A DNA stretch of 64,000 bases from Begonia masoniana (Eukaryota; Streptophyta; Magnoliopsida; Cucurbitales; Begoniaceae), in contig CM039502.1 in assembly GCA_022432975.1 (NCBI GenBank), positions 72,931,497-72,995,496 of the forward strand, written 5' to 3'. Of this stretch, positions 1 through 10,870 are shown one piece after another (the first letter of the stretch is position 1; the number at the start of each line of letters is the position of its first letter). The translations under genes were made by a program, and so were the position numbers. The notes below the pieces were generated by a model, which was not told the origin of the DNA, ran no database searches, and saw nothing but the letters and a program-made list of their open reading frames with translations.

Positions 1-126
1 AATTGTTGGAAATGGTATTCGCAAGAATAGGCTCTGAATTAGTAAAACTTTTCTGGTACTTGCAATAAAACTAATGTCAAAATTCATCCCCAAAACTCTA
101 GGAAAATGGATGTGTCATATACTGGG
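1..126. other. Left host flank of element T1
   Basis: Short AT-rich stretch with no ORF or motif I recognise. Its last five bases, CTGGG (122-126), are the left target-site duplication of T1. The original locus continues at 13243. Confidence 0.6.
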
Positions 127-699
127 TGTAACACCCGGCATTTTTGCCATGTAATAGTTTTCCCGGGTCATTTAATCGCGATTAATATTATATTAATACA
201 ATGTATGTTTTAGTTGAAATGATGGAATGTTTAAGGGAAAACCAACCTAAGTGTAATCAAAACAAGTCAATTAGGTTAAAAGCTAATGGAAGGGTAAATG
301 TGGAAGTAATTAAGGTAGGTGGAAGCAAACCAATGGATGAGTGCCAAGTGGCAACTTGTTGAAGAAGATATGTCTTCTCTTCCTCCTACGTGAAACCCAC
401 TTCTACCTCCCCTTTCTGTTTTCTCTTTTCCAGGCGACCAGCAACGATTTTAACCTCAATCCTTTTCTTGATTTCTTTCTGTCTCTCCAGCAAAGGTAAT
501 CATCTACTAAGGTTATCGATTTTGGACAAGTTTAATGCGGGTTTTCACTGAAGTTTAGGATTATTGTTTCTGTGAAAACCCACTGTTTTGGACGAAAATA
601 CGTTAGTGTGTTTTCCTAAAAAGGTTGAAATGAGCTTGCTGCATATTCTACAAGTTATTTGTTAGCATTTGCAGCTTGTTTAATTTCACTACATTGCAG

Positions 700-1279
700 C
701 AAACAGGTTCGAGCAGTTCCGAGACTTTCCAGCTGTCTGCATCGAGGAGAACAAGTAAGTTCATACGTATAGGTTTGGCCCTTAAGGCCCTACAATACGG
801 AGGTACTAGGTTCTATGTTGTCGGGATTTCTGTTGGGTAGTTAAGCCAAGGTTATGTTCTAGGTTAAGTGTGTTCTGTTTTATATTCTGCTTATTATTCT
901 GTTGCCTGTCTATAAATGTTCATGCATACACGTTTTTCTCTGAAAGTCATGAAAAGGTTTTCTGCACACGGTTTGAAGTTAAGTAAGATAAAACCTGTAA
1001 TGTAATGTATGGTTAAGTGTGGACGAGGACTGGCATCCTGTCATGTACTCCTGTTGTGGCATGTACTCCTGTTGCGCCAGCTCCTCTTCCCACTTATACC
1101 TTCCTGTCCAGTGAAATGTAATGTAATGTTCATGTATTTGAAAAAGATTCATGCATAGCACGTTCATCACTCTGCATTGTATGTTCTTACTGAGCTCTAG
1201 GCTCATAGATGAACTCCCTGTTGTAGGTACGGATCCTCCAGATGAGGAGCTTGAGCCTCAAACTGATGAGTTGATGTAG
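700..1279 (+). other. Candidate spliced exon pair in T1 LTR (exons 700-754 and 1227-1279)
   Basis: Exon 2 (55 nt) lies between TTGCAG and GTAAGT; exon 3 starts after TTGTAG. Joined, the frame is open through exon 2 and ends at TAG 1277-1279. It contains SETFQLSASRR, then DPPDEELEP and an acidic end. The junction codon is split 1+2, as in LTR types A, B and C. The exon 1 frame is closed by a TGA about 24 nt before its donor and no ATG is seen, so translation is unproven. The same pair is repeated in the 3' LTR. Confidence 0.5.
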
Positions 1280-1754
1280 TTGGCGGAAGGAGCTCACGGG
1301 ATGGTTGCTGCAGTCAGACAAACGTCATTCCTGTGAGAATGTGTTTTATGTAAAGTTATGTCAAGTTTTGTACAAGTTGTTTTGGGGTTTTAAAACATTT
1401 GAAGTGTATGTCAAGTTCTGTAAAACTTTTGGGATCTTCAAAACGAGGTATAAAATCTGTGTCGATGTTTTTCTTTAAAACTTCTGTCTGACAGTTGAAT
1501 GTATATTTTGAAATATTCTGGAACTGCCTTGAGTTTTCTCTGTTAGTGTGTGCATGGATTGTCTCGAGTTTTAGAGCTATCTATGCAGTTTGTTTTCTCG
1601 AATCTCTGTCATGTTGTCTGTCATGTTGTCAAATATGTTGTTTTAAAACTATGTTTTGAAATAGGGCGTTTTAATAAATTTTGAAGTTTTATGCTTTGTT
1701 GTGTTTTGTCTTCTGTTGATATGTCATCTGATTGGTTTAAATGTCGTTAATTCA

Positions 1755-2993
1755 GTCATCCGCCCCAGTCAAAGTCAATTTAGTCATCCGCCCCAGTCAA
1801 AGTCAATTTAGTCATCCGCCCCAGTCAAAGTCAATTTAGTCATCCGCCCCAGTCAAAGTCAATTTAGTCATCCGCCCCAGTCAAAGTCAATTTAGTCATC
1901 CGCCCCAGTCAAAGTCAATTTAGTCATCCGCCCCAGTCAAAGTCAATTTAGTCATCCGCCCCAGTCAAAGTCAATTTAGTCATCCGCCCCAGTCAAAGTC
2001 AATTTAGTCATCCGCCCCAGTCAAAGTCAATTTAGTCATCCGCCCCAGTCAAAGTCAATTTAGTCATCCGCCCCAGTCAAAGTCAATTTAGTCATCCGCC
2101 CCAGTCAAAGTCAATTTAGTCATCCGCCCCAGTCAAAGTCAATTTAGTCATCCGCCCCAGTCAAAGTCAATTTAGTCATCCGCCCCAGTCAAAGTCAATT
2201 TAGTCATCCGCCCCAGTCAAAGTCAATTTAGTCATCCGCCCCAGTCAAAGTCAATTTAGTCATCCGCCCCAGTCAAAGTCAATTTAGTCATCCGCCCCAG
2301 TCAAAGTCAATTTAGTCATCCGCCCCAGTCAAAGTCAATTTAGTCATCCGCCCCAGTCAAAGTCAATTTAGTCATCCGCCCCAGTCAAAGTCAATTTAGT
2401 CATCCGCCCCAGTCAAAGTCAATTTAGTCATCCGCCCCAGTCAAAGTCAATTTAGTCATCCGCCCCAGTCAAAGTCAATTTAGTCATCCGCCCCAGTCAA
2501 AGTCAATTTAGTCATCCGCCCCAGTCAAAGTCAATTTAGTCATCCGCCCCAGTCAAAGTCAATTTAGTCATCCGCCCCAGTCAAAGTCAATTTAGTCATC
2601 CGCCCCAGTCAAAGTCAATTTAGTCATCCGCCCCAGTCAAAGTCAATTTAGTCATCCGCCCCAGTCAAAGTCAATTTAGTCATCCGCCCCAGTCAAAGTC
2701 AATTTAGTCATCCGCCCCAGTCAAAGTCAATTTAGTCATCCGCCCCAGTCAAAGTCAATTTAGTCATCCGCCCCAGTCAAAGTCAATTTAGTCATCCGCC
2801 CCAGTCAAAGTCAATTTAGTCATCCGCCCCAGTCAAAGTCAATTTAGTCATCCGCCCCAGTCAAAGTCAATTTAGTCATCCGCCCCAGTCAAAGTCAATT
2901 TAGTCATCCGCCCCAGTCAAAGTCAATTTAGTCATCCGCCCCAGTCAAAGTCAATTTAGTCATCCGCCCCAGTCAAAGTCAATTTAGTCATCC
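1755..2993 (+). repeat. 28-bp tandem array, 44 copies
   Basis: Unit GTCATCCGCCCCAGTC-AAAGTCAATTTA. There are 44 full units (1755-2986) plus a 7-bp partial unit, and I saw no mismatch by eye. The matching place in the 3' LTR (12493-12660) has only about five units, several degenerate. Either a very recent amplification in one LTR or an assembly expansion. Confidence 0.97.
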
Positions 2994-3458
2994 TCAGTTA
3001 CCGCTCTGTGTCTTCCGCTGACGTCACCCATCTTACGGTTGACGTCACCACCTCTTCTGCCCAGTTTTATCCAGTCTCTTCCCTGTGAACCCTTGTTCAA
3101 CTTTTGATCCACCAGTCACTGTTCAATTTTGTCTTATTTGAATTCACCGCTGCCCCTCTTAAACTAAGTCTTCCGCCTTCATTTTCTGTTTCCTGCTACT
3201 GCCAATTGCACTGTTTCATTTCTCCTGCTGCTATTCATTTTGTAGTCTAGTTTTGAACTGTTTCCTTTTCTCTGTTCTGATTCCAAATCCCGGAAATATT
3301 TTTCCTTCTCTGTTAAGCTTTAGGGTTTTACTCTTAAAAGTTCAGTTTGTTTTCTGTTTGTTTTAAAAAAAAATAGTCACCATTTCCCGTTGACTGTCTC
3401 GGAGTGACGGCTCCGACCCTGGACTCCGATCGGGTTCGGTCTCGGGCTGTCACAGTAA

Positions 3459-3469
3459 TGGTATCAGAG
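3459..3469 (+). other. Primer binding site (tRNA-iMet type), T1
   Basis: TGGTATCAGAG begins 4 nt after the LTR end. It matches the initiator-Met primer site of plant Ty3 elements, but the next bases (AGAT instead of CCA) are decayed. Compare the better site of T2 at 27506. Confidence 0.85.
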
Positions 3470-3615
3470 AGATAAGGTTTTAAAACCGATTCTGTGAAAT
3501 GTCTGACTGCGCAATCCGCCACGTGAGGTCGTTTCACCAACTGTAAGTGTTTAAGTCACTGTACTTGTTTTGTTTATTAAGTTAAGTTCATTATTTCGTA
3601 TAGGATTTTTCTAGA

Positions 3616-6600
3616 ATGGTGAGAGGAAATCAAGGTGATACAGACGACAGAGGCGACGCCCTCGACCGTCTAACCTAGTTGGCCGGCACTCAATCTCGCA
3701 TGATCGAGCGTTTGATTGCGAGGGAGGGCAATGGAAACAACAATAACCATGCAAATGCTCCACGTGACACTAGTGGAGAGAGAATTCGGCGTCTCCAACC
3801 GCCTACGTTCGATGGGTTATCAACAGATCCTACTCACGCCGAAGAATGGATTCGGCAGATTGAACGTATGCTGAATTATGCAGAAGTGGAGGAAAACAAG
3901 AAAGTGATGTGTGCCTCATTCAATCTCACCAAGAGTGCTGGATTTTGGTGGGACACAGTGCAGTCAACCACTGTGGCATTAAGTTGGGAGGGATTCAAAA
4001 GGCTCTTCTACGAGAAATACTTCGACCGCAGTATGAGGAAGGAGAAGTTGTTAGAATTCTCTCGACTGCGACAATTTGGAACGGTGGCTGAGTATGTTCG
4101 GAAATTCGATTCACTATCCCGTTATGCACCTCACCTAGTGGCCACCGACGAAAATAAGGTGCATCAATTTATCCAGGGTTTGAAGATGGATCTCTTACGA
4201 GGGATTACATACGGGGGATTTGACGAGGCCCCATACACAAAGGTGGTAGCTAAGACTTATCAGTTGGAAGCCTTAGAGGCAAAGTCTCAGAGATATACAT
4301 CAAAGAGAATCATGCAGGATGCCCCTTAGCAGCAACAACAACAACAAAAGGGACAGTTTGGGCAACCACGACAGCAACAGAACAGAGGTGTCAAAAGACC
4401 AAATGAAGTTGCCATTTATCAGGACAAAGGGAAAAGACCTATGGGAGCTCATCAGCTTCCTGTATGCCCACGTTGCCAGAGAAATCATATGGGAGAATGT
4501 AGGCTCTACACTGGCCAATGTTTCCGATGTGGCAAAGTAGGCCATCTTGTGCGAGATTGCCCAATGCCCGACACCAGAACAGGTCAAGCCGTACCCAGAG
4601 TTTTTGCAATGATGGAAGATGTTGATGATGCTGATCTGCACACAGCAATCACAGGTACAATTTTGGTGTGTGATGTACCTGCTTATACCTTGTGGGATAC
4701 TGGGGCCACACATTCATTTGTGTCGGGGGACTTCGTAGTTAGACAGAAGGTTAGTTGTACGTTGTCTGATCAGCCCTACAGCATTATGCTACCGTCCGGA
4801 GAGTTTATGCACTCCGAGCGGGTCATACGGGGTGATATAGTGTCAGTAGGAGACCAGAAGTTATACGCCAACCTCATCGTTATTGGTATGAAAGGGTACG
4901 ATGTCATTCTGGGGATGAACTGGCTATTTAGACATCATGCCACCATCAACTGTAGGTCCGAGCTAGTGTCGTTTAAGCGCCCGAACGAAGTAGAGTTCTC
5001 CTATCAGGCAATACTAAATAAACATAGTATGACTGTTATATCCACCTTGAAAGCTCAACAGCTGATGAGGTCAGGATGTGTCGGATTCCTTGCCCACGTA
5101 GTAGATGTTCAAAGACAAGGTGAGGTGGAACTTCAAAATATTCCTGTAGTTCGAGACTTCTCAGAGGTCTTCTTGGATGACTTACCAGGATTGCCACCTG
5201 ATCGTGAGATCGAGTTCGAAATCGATGTATATCCTGGCGCTGAACCGGTATCGAAGAATCCTTATCGTATGGCGCTAATTGAACTGAGGGAGTTGAAAAC
5301 TCAGCTAAAGGAGTTGGTGGACAAGGGCTTTGTACGCCCTAGTTTCTCTCCGTGGGGCGCTCCCGTCTTGTTCGTCAAGAAGAAGGATGGGTCCCTACGG
5401 ATGTGTATTGATTACCGTGAGTTGAACAAGTTGACTATCAAGAATAAGTACCCGTTGCCGAGAATTGACGATTTATTTGACCAGCTACAAGGAGCTCAGG
5501 TATTTTCTAAGATTGACTTGCGCTCCGGTTATTACCAGTTGAAGGTTAGAGCAGATGATATTCCAAAGACCGCCTTCAGGACCCGGTACGGGCATTACGA
5601 GTTCTTGGTGATGTCGTTCGGGTTAACAAATGCTCCGGCGGCGTTTATGGATCTGATGAACAAGATATTCCAGGATGTATTGGATAAGTTTGTGATTGTT
5701 TTCATCGACGACATCCTGGTTTATTCCAGGAGTGAGGCCGAGCATGAAAAGCACTTGACTGTTGTGCTGTCAACTTTAAAACAACATCGATTGTACGCCA
5801 AGCTGTCGAAGTGCGAATTCTGGTTGACCAAGATTAATTTCCTAGGCCACGTGGTGTCTGCTAAAGGAGTATCTGTGGACCCGGCCAAGATTGAGTCCGT
5901 AAAAGATTGGCCAAGACCAAGGAATGCCAGCGAAGTATGAAGCTTTATCGGACTAGCTGGTTATTACAGGAAATTCATCAAGGGATTTTCTGTGATAGCA
6001 AAGCCTATGACCAGCTTAACAAGGAAGGACATCAAGTTCAGGTGGTCTGAAGCATGTGAGGTAAGCTTCCAGACACTTAAGCAGAAATTAACCACTGCTC
6101 CTCTGTTAGTATTGCCAGTTGAAGACGGCAAGTTCAGCTTATATTGTGATGCGTCAAAAATTGGCTTGGGATGCGTATTGATGCAAGAAGGGAAAGTGGT
6201 AGCATACGCATCCAGACAATTGAAGAGCCATGAAGAAGACTACCCTACTCATGACCTTGAGTTAGCGGCAGTTGTATTTGCACTGAAGGTATGGAGACAC
6301 CACCTATATGGACAGTCATGTGAGGTGTTTTCTGACCACAAGAGTTTGAGGTACCTCTTTACTCAGAAGGAGTTGAATATGAGACAGAGGCGGTGGTTAG
6401 AATTTGTGAAAGATTACGATGTTGAGATTAAATACCACCCGGGGAAAGCCAATGTGGTAGCCGATGCGTTAAGCAGGATGCCGTCTACTATGCAACCGGC
6501 CTTGACTACCATCTCATTGCCTTTGAGGACAGAAATTCAGAGGTTTGAACTAGAGGTAGTTTCTAAATTATCGGCCGTACTGGCAAATCTAACGTTGCGG

Positions 6601-8034
6601 CCAACCGTTCTGGACCGAATGAAGGAGGCCCAGAAGACTAATTCAAAGGAGATGGCCGATATAGTAAGAAAGATACCTACGGCATCTTCAGAGTTCAGCT
6701 ATTTGGGAGATGGAATTTTGAAGTTCAAAAATAGATGGTATGTTCCGAAAGACGAAGAACTACAGAAGCACATCTTATCGGAAGCCCATTCGTCTTCTTT
6801 CTCTGTGCATCCTGGAAGCACGAAGATGTATCAAGACTTGAAGCTTCACTTCTGGTGGCCAAATATGAAGAATGATGTGGCCAAGTATGTGGAGTCTTGC
6901 CTGGTATGTCAACAGGTCAAAGCTGAACATCAACGACAAAGTGAAACGCTTCAGCCTCTTCCGATTCCCGAATGGAAGTGGGGGAACATTACAATGGACT
7001 TTGTCGTTGGCCTTCCAAGAACAGCCAAAGGCCACAATAGTATATGGGTCATAGAGGACAGATTGACGAAGTCGGCCCATTTTCTACCTGTGAAGACGAC
7101 ATTCTCCATGGATCAGTATGCCGAGCTAAATATTGGTGAGATTGTCAAGCTGCATGGTATTCTGGTGTCAATTGTATCTGACCGGGATCCTAGGTTCACT
7201 TCCAGGTTTTGGAAAAGCTTGCAAAACTCCTTGGGTACAAAGCTGGATTTCAGCACGGCGTTTCACCCACAGATAGATGGACAATCTGAGAGAACAATTC
7301 AGATATTGGAGGACATGTTAAGGTCGTGCGTGTTGGAACTTCATGCTCCTTGGAGTAGATATTTGCCGTTAATTGAATTCGCTTATAATAACAGCTACCA
7401 GGCTACTATCGGCATGGCTCCATATGAAGCCCTCTATGGCAGAAAATGTAGATCTCCGTTATGTTGGGATGAAGTTGGAGAGTCCAGACTTGTCGGCCCT
7501 GAGATATTATAGCAGATGTCTGAGGTGATTGCTGTTATCAAACAACGAATCAACACTGCTATGAGTCGACAGAAAAGTTACGCAGATCGGAGACGGAGAG
7601 ACTTGGAGTTTGCTGAAGGTGACAAAGTATTCCTGAAGGTGTCGCCTTTCAAAGGCGTAATGAGGTTCGGTAAGAAAGGAAAGGTCAGCCCACGGTTCAT
7701 TGGGCCTTTTCCCATCTTGAAGCGTGTGGGAAGCGTGGCGTACAGACTACAGTTACCGGCGTCTATGGATGGAGTACACAATGTTTTCCACGTGTCGATG
7801 CTGAGGAAATGTGTACGAGATCCAACTCAGATCGTGGAACATGTGGACTTTGATATAAGGCCGACGCTGACATATGAAGAAAGGCCCATACAGATATTGG
7901 ATACTTCACTTAAAGTGTTGCGCAACAAAGTGGTCCCGTTGGTGAAAGTTTTATGGCGTAATCACAATGTGGAGGAGGCTACATGGGAAAGACAAGCGGA
8001 TGTTAGAGCCCAATATCCAGACCTCTTTGCTTAG
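3616..8034 (+). pseudogene. gag-pol polyprotein of T1, four nonsense codons
   Basis: A single reading frame from ATG 3616 to the TAG ending at 8034, interrupted only by stops at 3676 (TAG), 4327 (TAG), 5938 (TGA) and 7510 (TAG). Order: Gag core (about 3780-4280, with the motif EEWIRQIERM); one CCHC knuckle starting CFRCGKVGH (about 4519); aspartic protease DTGATHSF (about 4696); RT with FIDDIL (about 5701); RNase H (about 6060-6480); integrase with HHCC zinc region (about 6785-6920) and DDE core (about 6995-7320); chromodomain at the end (about 7910-8030). At 5938 and 7510 the T2 copy has R and Q, so CGA-to-TGA and CAG-to-TAG changes are likely. It would be read from genomic RNA started in the LTR. 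Inactive as it stands. Confidence 0.93.
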
Positions 8035-8063
8035 AGAAATTTTGAGGACAAAATTTCTGTTAA

Positions 8064-10854
8064 TGTAACACCCGAGAAATTCCTAAAACATGAGTAATAA
8101 TGAGGTGTAGGATTAAAAAGTCAAAAAGAAAGAAAAGTGGAGGATGAATGATGTTTACACGTTGGAAAGGTTTAGAGGTTTGATGAATATTGAGTTTGAA
8201 AAGTCAATAAAATTTAACCAATGAAAGAAATGAAAAGGATGGCTTAAAAAGAAGCCTTTCCACGTTGGAAGGCATGATGAAAACAAAAGTAGAATAAAGG
8301 GAAGAGAAGAAATATGTTTGACAAGTCAAAATTCAAAAAAAAGTGGTTGAAAAGTCAAGATTTTTTTTATGAAATCAATTTGAGGAAAAGTAAAGTTAAT
8401 AAATGAAAAGTAAAGAAAAGGGAAAAAGGAGAGGAAATCACGTGGGATTCCATGATACAAATGGTGGGGTTTTTTTATAAAATTACAAAAGTTGGTGTTA
8501 AAAATCAAAAGTGGAAAAAGTAATGTTTATAAATTTGGTAAAGTTAAGTAAAAATGAAAAGAAAATTGCTTCTTCTTCTCCATTGTTCTCCACGAAGGGC
8601 AGCCATTGAAGCTCTCCATTTTTCTTCATTTTCATCAATTTTTAAGGTAAGTCTTAGTTGGGTTTTAAGTTATATGCATATGGGGAGTGATTTTTGGTAA
8701 TTTTGATGAGTTTTGAAGAGTTTTGAAAGGGTTTGGGAAACCCTAAATGCCAACTCCGAATTTTGGTTTCTCCTTGGTATGTTCTTCATATTTTTGATGG
8801 TTTAATTCTTAGATAGGTTGGTTTAGAGTGTTAAAGTGGATAGATTAGAGAAATTATGAGTTTTGGTGAAAAATCGGTTTTGAAACCATTGGGGGCCGAT
8901 TCTGTTGAGGAGTTTTCGGGTTGGCTAATATGTTTGTTTTGTTAAATTAAGCATTTCAATGGATAGTAGACGTGTAGAGGTTTCCGAATTGGGGTGGCAC
9001 GTCGAAATCCGATGAAAAATGAGGAAGTTATGGCCGTTTGAATTTGGACGGTAAAATTTGTATCAAAATCGGGTTTGAGTGATTAGAGTGGAAAGTTGGT
9101 GTTAGTTTGTTTTAGTTGATTTTTCTAGAACCCTTTTAGTTTGTTACTAAGTGAATTTCCCTTAATTGTTAGGTACGTGCAAGAGAAATTTTGTGGGACG
9201 AAGTGACAGAACGTTTCTGGAGCAACCAGGTAAGTAGAGGACGTTATGTTTTGCCTTCGGGCCTACACCACGGAACGGTAGGGAATTGTTGTTTGTTGAT
9301 TTCTTTGCTTTGTTTGGGAATTGTTGTTGGTTGATTGCTTTGCTTTGTTTGAATTGTTAGTTGGTTGCTTTACTTGGTTTGAATTGTGAGTTGGTTGCTT
9401 TGCTTTGAGGTGTCTCGAGTGGAAGAATTTCTACTCGAGAGGTACGCAACTGTGTCTCGAGTGCTACTCGAGAGGTACGCAACTGTGTCTCGAGTGCTAC
9501 TCGAGAGGTACGCAACTGTGTCTCGAGTGATACTCGAGAGGTACGCAACTGTGTCTCGAGTGATACTCGAGAGGTACGCAACTGTGTCTCGAGTGCTACT
9601 CGAGAGGTACGCAACTGTGTCCCGAGTGCTACTCGAGAGGTACGCAACTGTGTCCCGAGTGCTACTCGAGAGGTACGCAACTGTGTCTCGAGTGATACTC
9701 GAGAGGTACGCAACTGTGTCTCGAGTGATACTCGAGAGGTACGCAACTGTGTCTCGAGTGCTACTCGAGAGGTACGCAACTGTGTCTCGAGTTCTACTCG
9801 AGAGGTACGGAACTGTGTCTCGAGTGCTACTCGAGAGGTAATGGGGTAACGGCACTGGGTCTCGATGCTACTCGAGAGGTACGCAACTGTTCTCGAGTGC
9901 TACTCGAGAGTACGCACTGTGTCCGAGATGCTACTCGAGAGGTATCACCTGTGTCTGCGAGTGATACTCGAGAGGGACGCAACTGTGTCTCGAGTGCTAC
10001 TCGGAGGTACGCAACGTGTCTCGAGTAGATGGATATTCTACGAGAGAGGTACGCCTACGATTAATGAAGTGAGACGTGATACATACAAACGAGAGTAGAA
10101 ACCGCATGTGATAGGATTGAGGCATTGTTTGTGTGGGGCTTGCATTGTTTGGCATGGTAGGTGTGGGCGACTAGCATTGTTTGGTCATGTTTTTGTGTTT
10201 GTGGTAGTCAGGTGATTGAGTTGCAGTGGGGCGTTGTGTTGTCGTGTTGAGCGGTGTTGTGTTGCATGTGTTAGGGTTACGCTGTGTGAGTTGTGGTGAA
10301 TGGTGTATGTTTATCTTTGTTATTCTCTACTTGCTAAGCGTAAGCTTATGTGTGTGTGTGTGTTCTGTGGTGTAGGTGACGAAAGGAGTACAGGTTGGTG
10401 TTGCGAGGAAAGCTAGGATTGGGACGCAGTTGATGATGTACGCGGTATGCCGGTGCAGGCAGTTGTCGGGGCGCCTCGACCATGGTCTTCGGAGAATATG
10501 GGTTTTGTATTTTGGTAGTATTGTAAATGTCTGATTGTAAGTTGATGGAAATGTGTAGTCCTTTTTGGGTGAATGTCTGATGTGTATTTGTTGTATATAG
10601 ATTTCGTAGATTAGTTAGATTGTTAGGAATATTCTGGATCTGGTTGGGAATTGGTTTGTATGCAGGTACTTAGCATTTTGGAGGCGCCATTTTCAGGTGT
10701 TATATTGCCGAAATTTTCGGGAAGGACGCCGTGGTGCTATAAAGGATAGGATTAAGAGGCATTAGCAAGTCTAGGCTTATTTTAAATTAGGTTTTAACGT
10801 GGGATTGGTTAGCAAAGTAGCGCACCAAGCCAGGGTGGGTTCGGGGGCGTTACA
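8064..10854 (+). mobile_element. Solo LTR, type B (copy B1) inside T1
   Basis: Begins TGTAACACCCGAG and ends GGGGGCGTTACA, with TSD GTTAA at 8059-8063 and 10855-10859. No internal region, primer site or second LTR, so a solo LTR. A TATA-like TTTATAAAT lies at 8526. Exon-like blocks: leader ending AAG|GTAAGT at 8646; exon 2 from GTACGTGCAAG (after TTGTTAG, about 9172) to CAACCAG|GTAAGT (about 9229); exon 3 after GTGTAG (about 10376). Intron 2 contains a 33-bp minisatellite. In this copy a second phase through the exons, starting from an ATG near 8551, is also open, but it is closed in the other B copies. Confidence 0.92.
9412..10045 (+). repeat. 33-bp minisatellite in B1 intron 2
   Basis: About 12 regular units of 33 bp (roughly 9412-9838) followed by degenerate ones. 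Each unit holds CTCGAGT-gat/gct-ACTCGAG, a 7-bp perfect inverted repeat with a 3-nt loop. As 33 is divisible by three, long ORFs appear in several frames on both strands; these are artefacts. Confidence 0.95.
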
Positions 10855-10857
10855 GTT

Positions 10858-10870
10858 AAGGTGGGTGGAA
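10858..10870 (+). other. Polypurine tract of T1
   Basis: AAGGTGGGTGGAA lies directly before the 3' LTR at the position where plus-strand synthesis is primed. The matching tract of T2 is at 34874. Confidence 0.8.

Larger units (their letters stand above)
127..3454 (+). repeat. 5' LTR of T1
   Basis: 3328 bp against 2367 bp for the 3' LTR. The excess is a 28-bp array (1755-2993), partly offset by loss of about 110 bp of the TGACGTCA-rich segment kept in the 3' LTR near 12661-12775. It contains exon-like blocks with splice signals: donor AAAG|GTAATC near 495, acceptor TTGCAG at 694-699, donor ACAA|GTAAGT at 755, acceptor TTGTAG ending 1226. Two TGACGTCA palindromes lie near 3018 and 3038. Confidence 0.95.

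Noticed and set aside
1755..2993. Possible CRISPR array
   Set aside because: Units are contiguous 28-mers with no spacers, and the context is a plant LTR.
9357..9855. Long ORFs on both strands with an 11-residue repeat (also 17603-18278 and 45797-46366)
   Set aside because: The 33-bp or 75-bp period keeps frames open by arithmetic. No start context, no conservation outside the array, and frames on both strands are equally long.
8551..10560. ATG-led phase through all three exons of B1
   Set aside because: Open in this copy only; the same phase has early stops in B2-B6, so it is probably chance.
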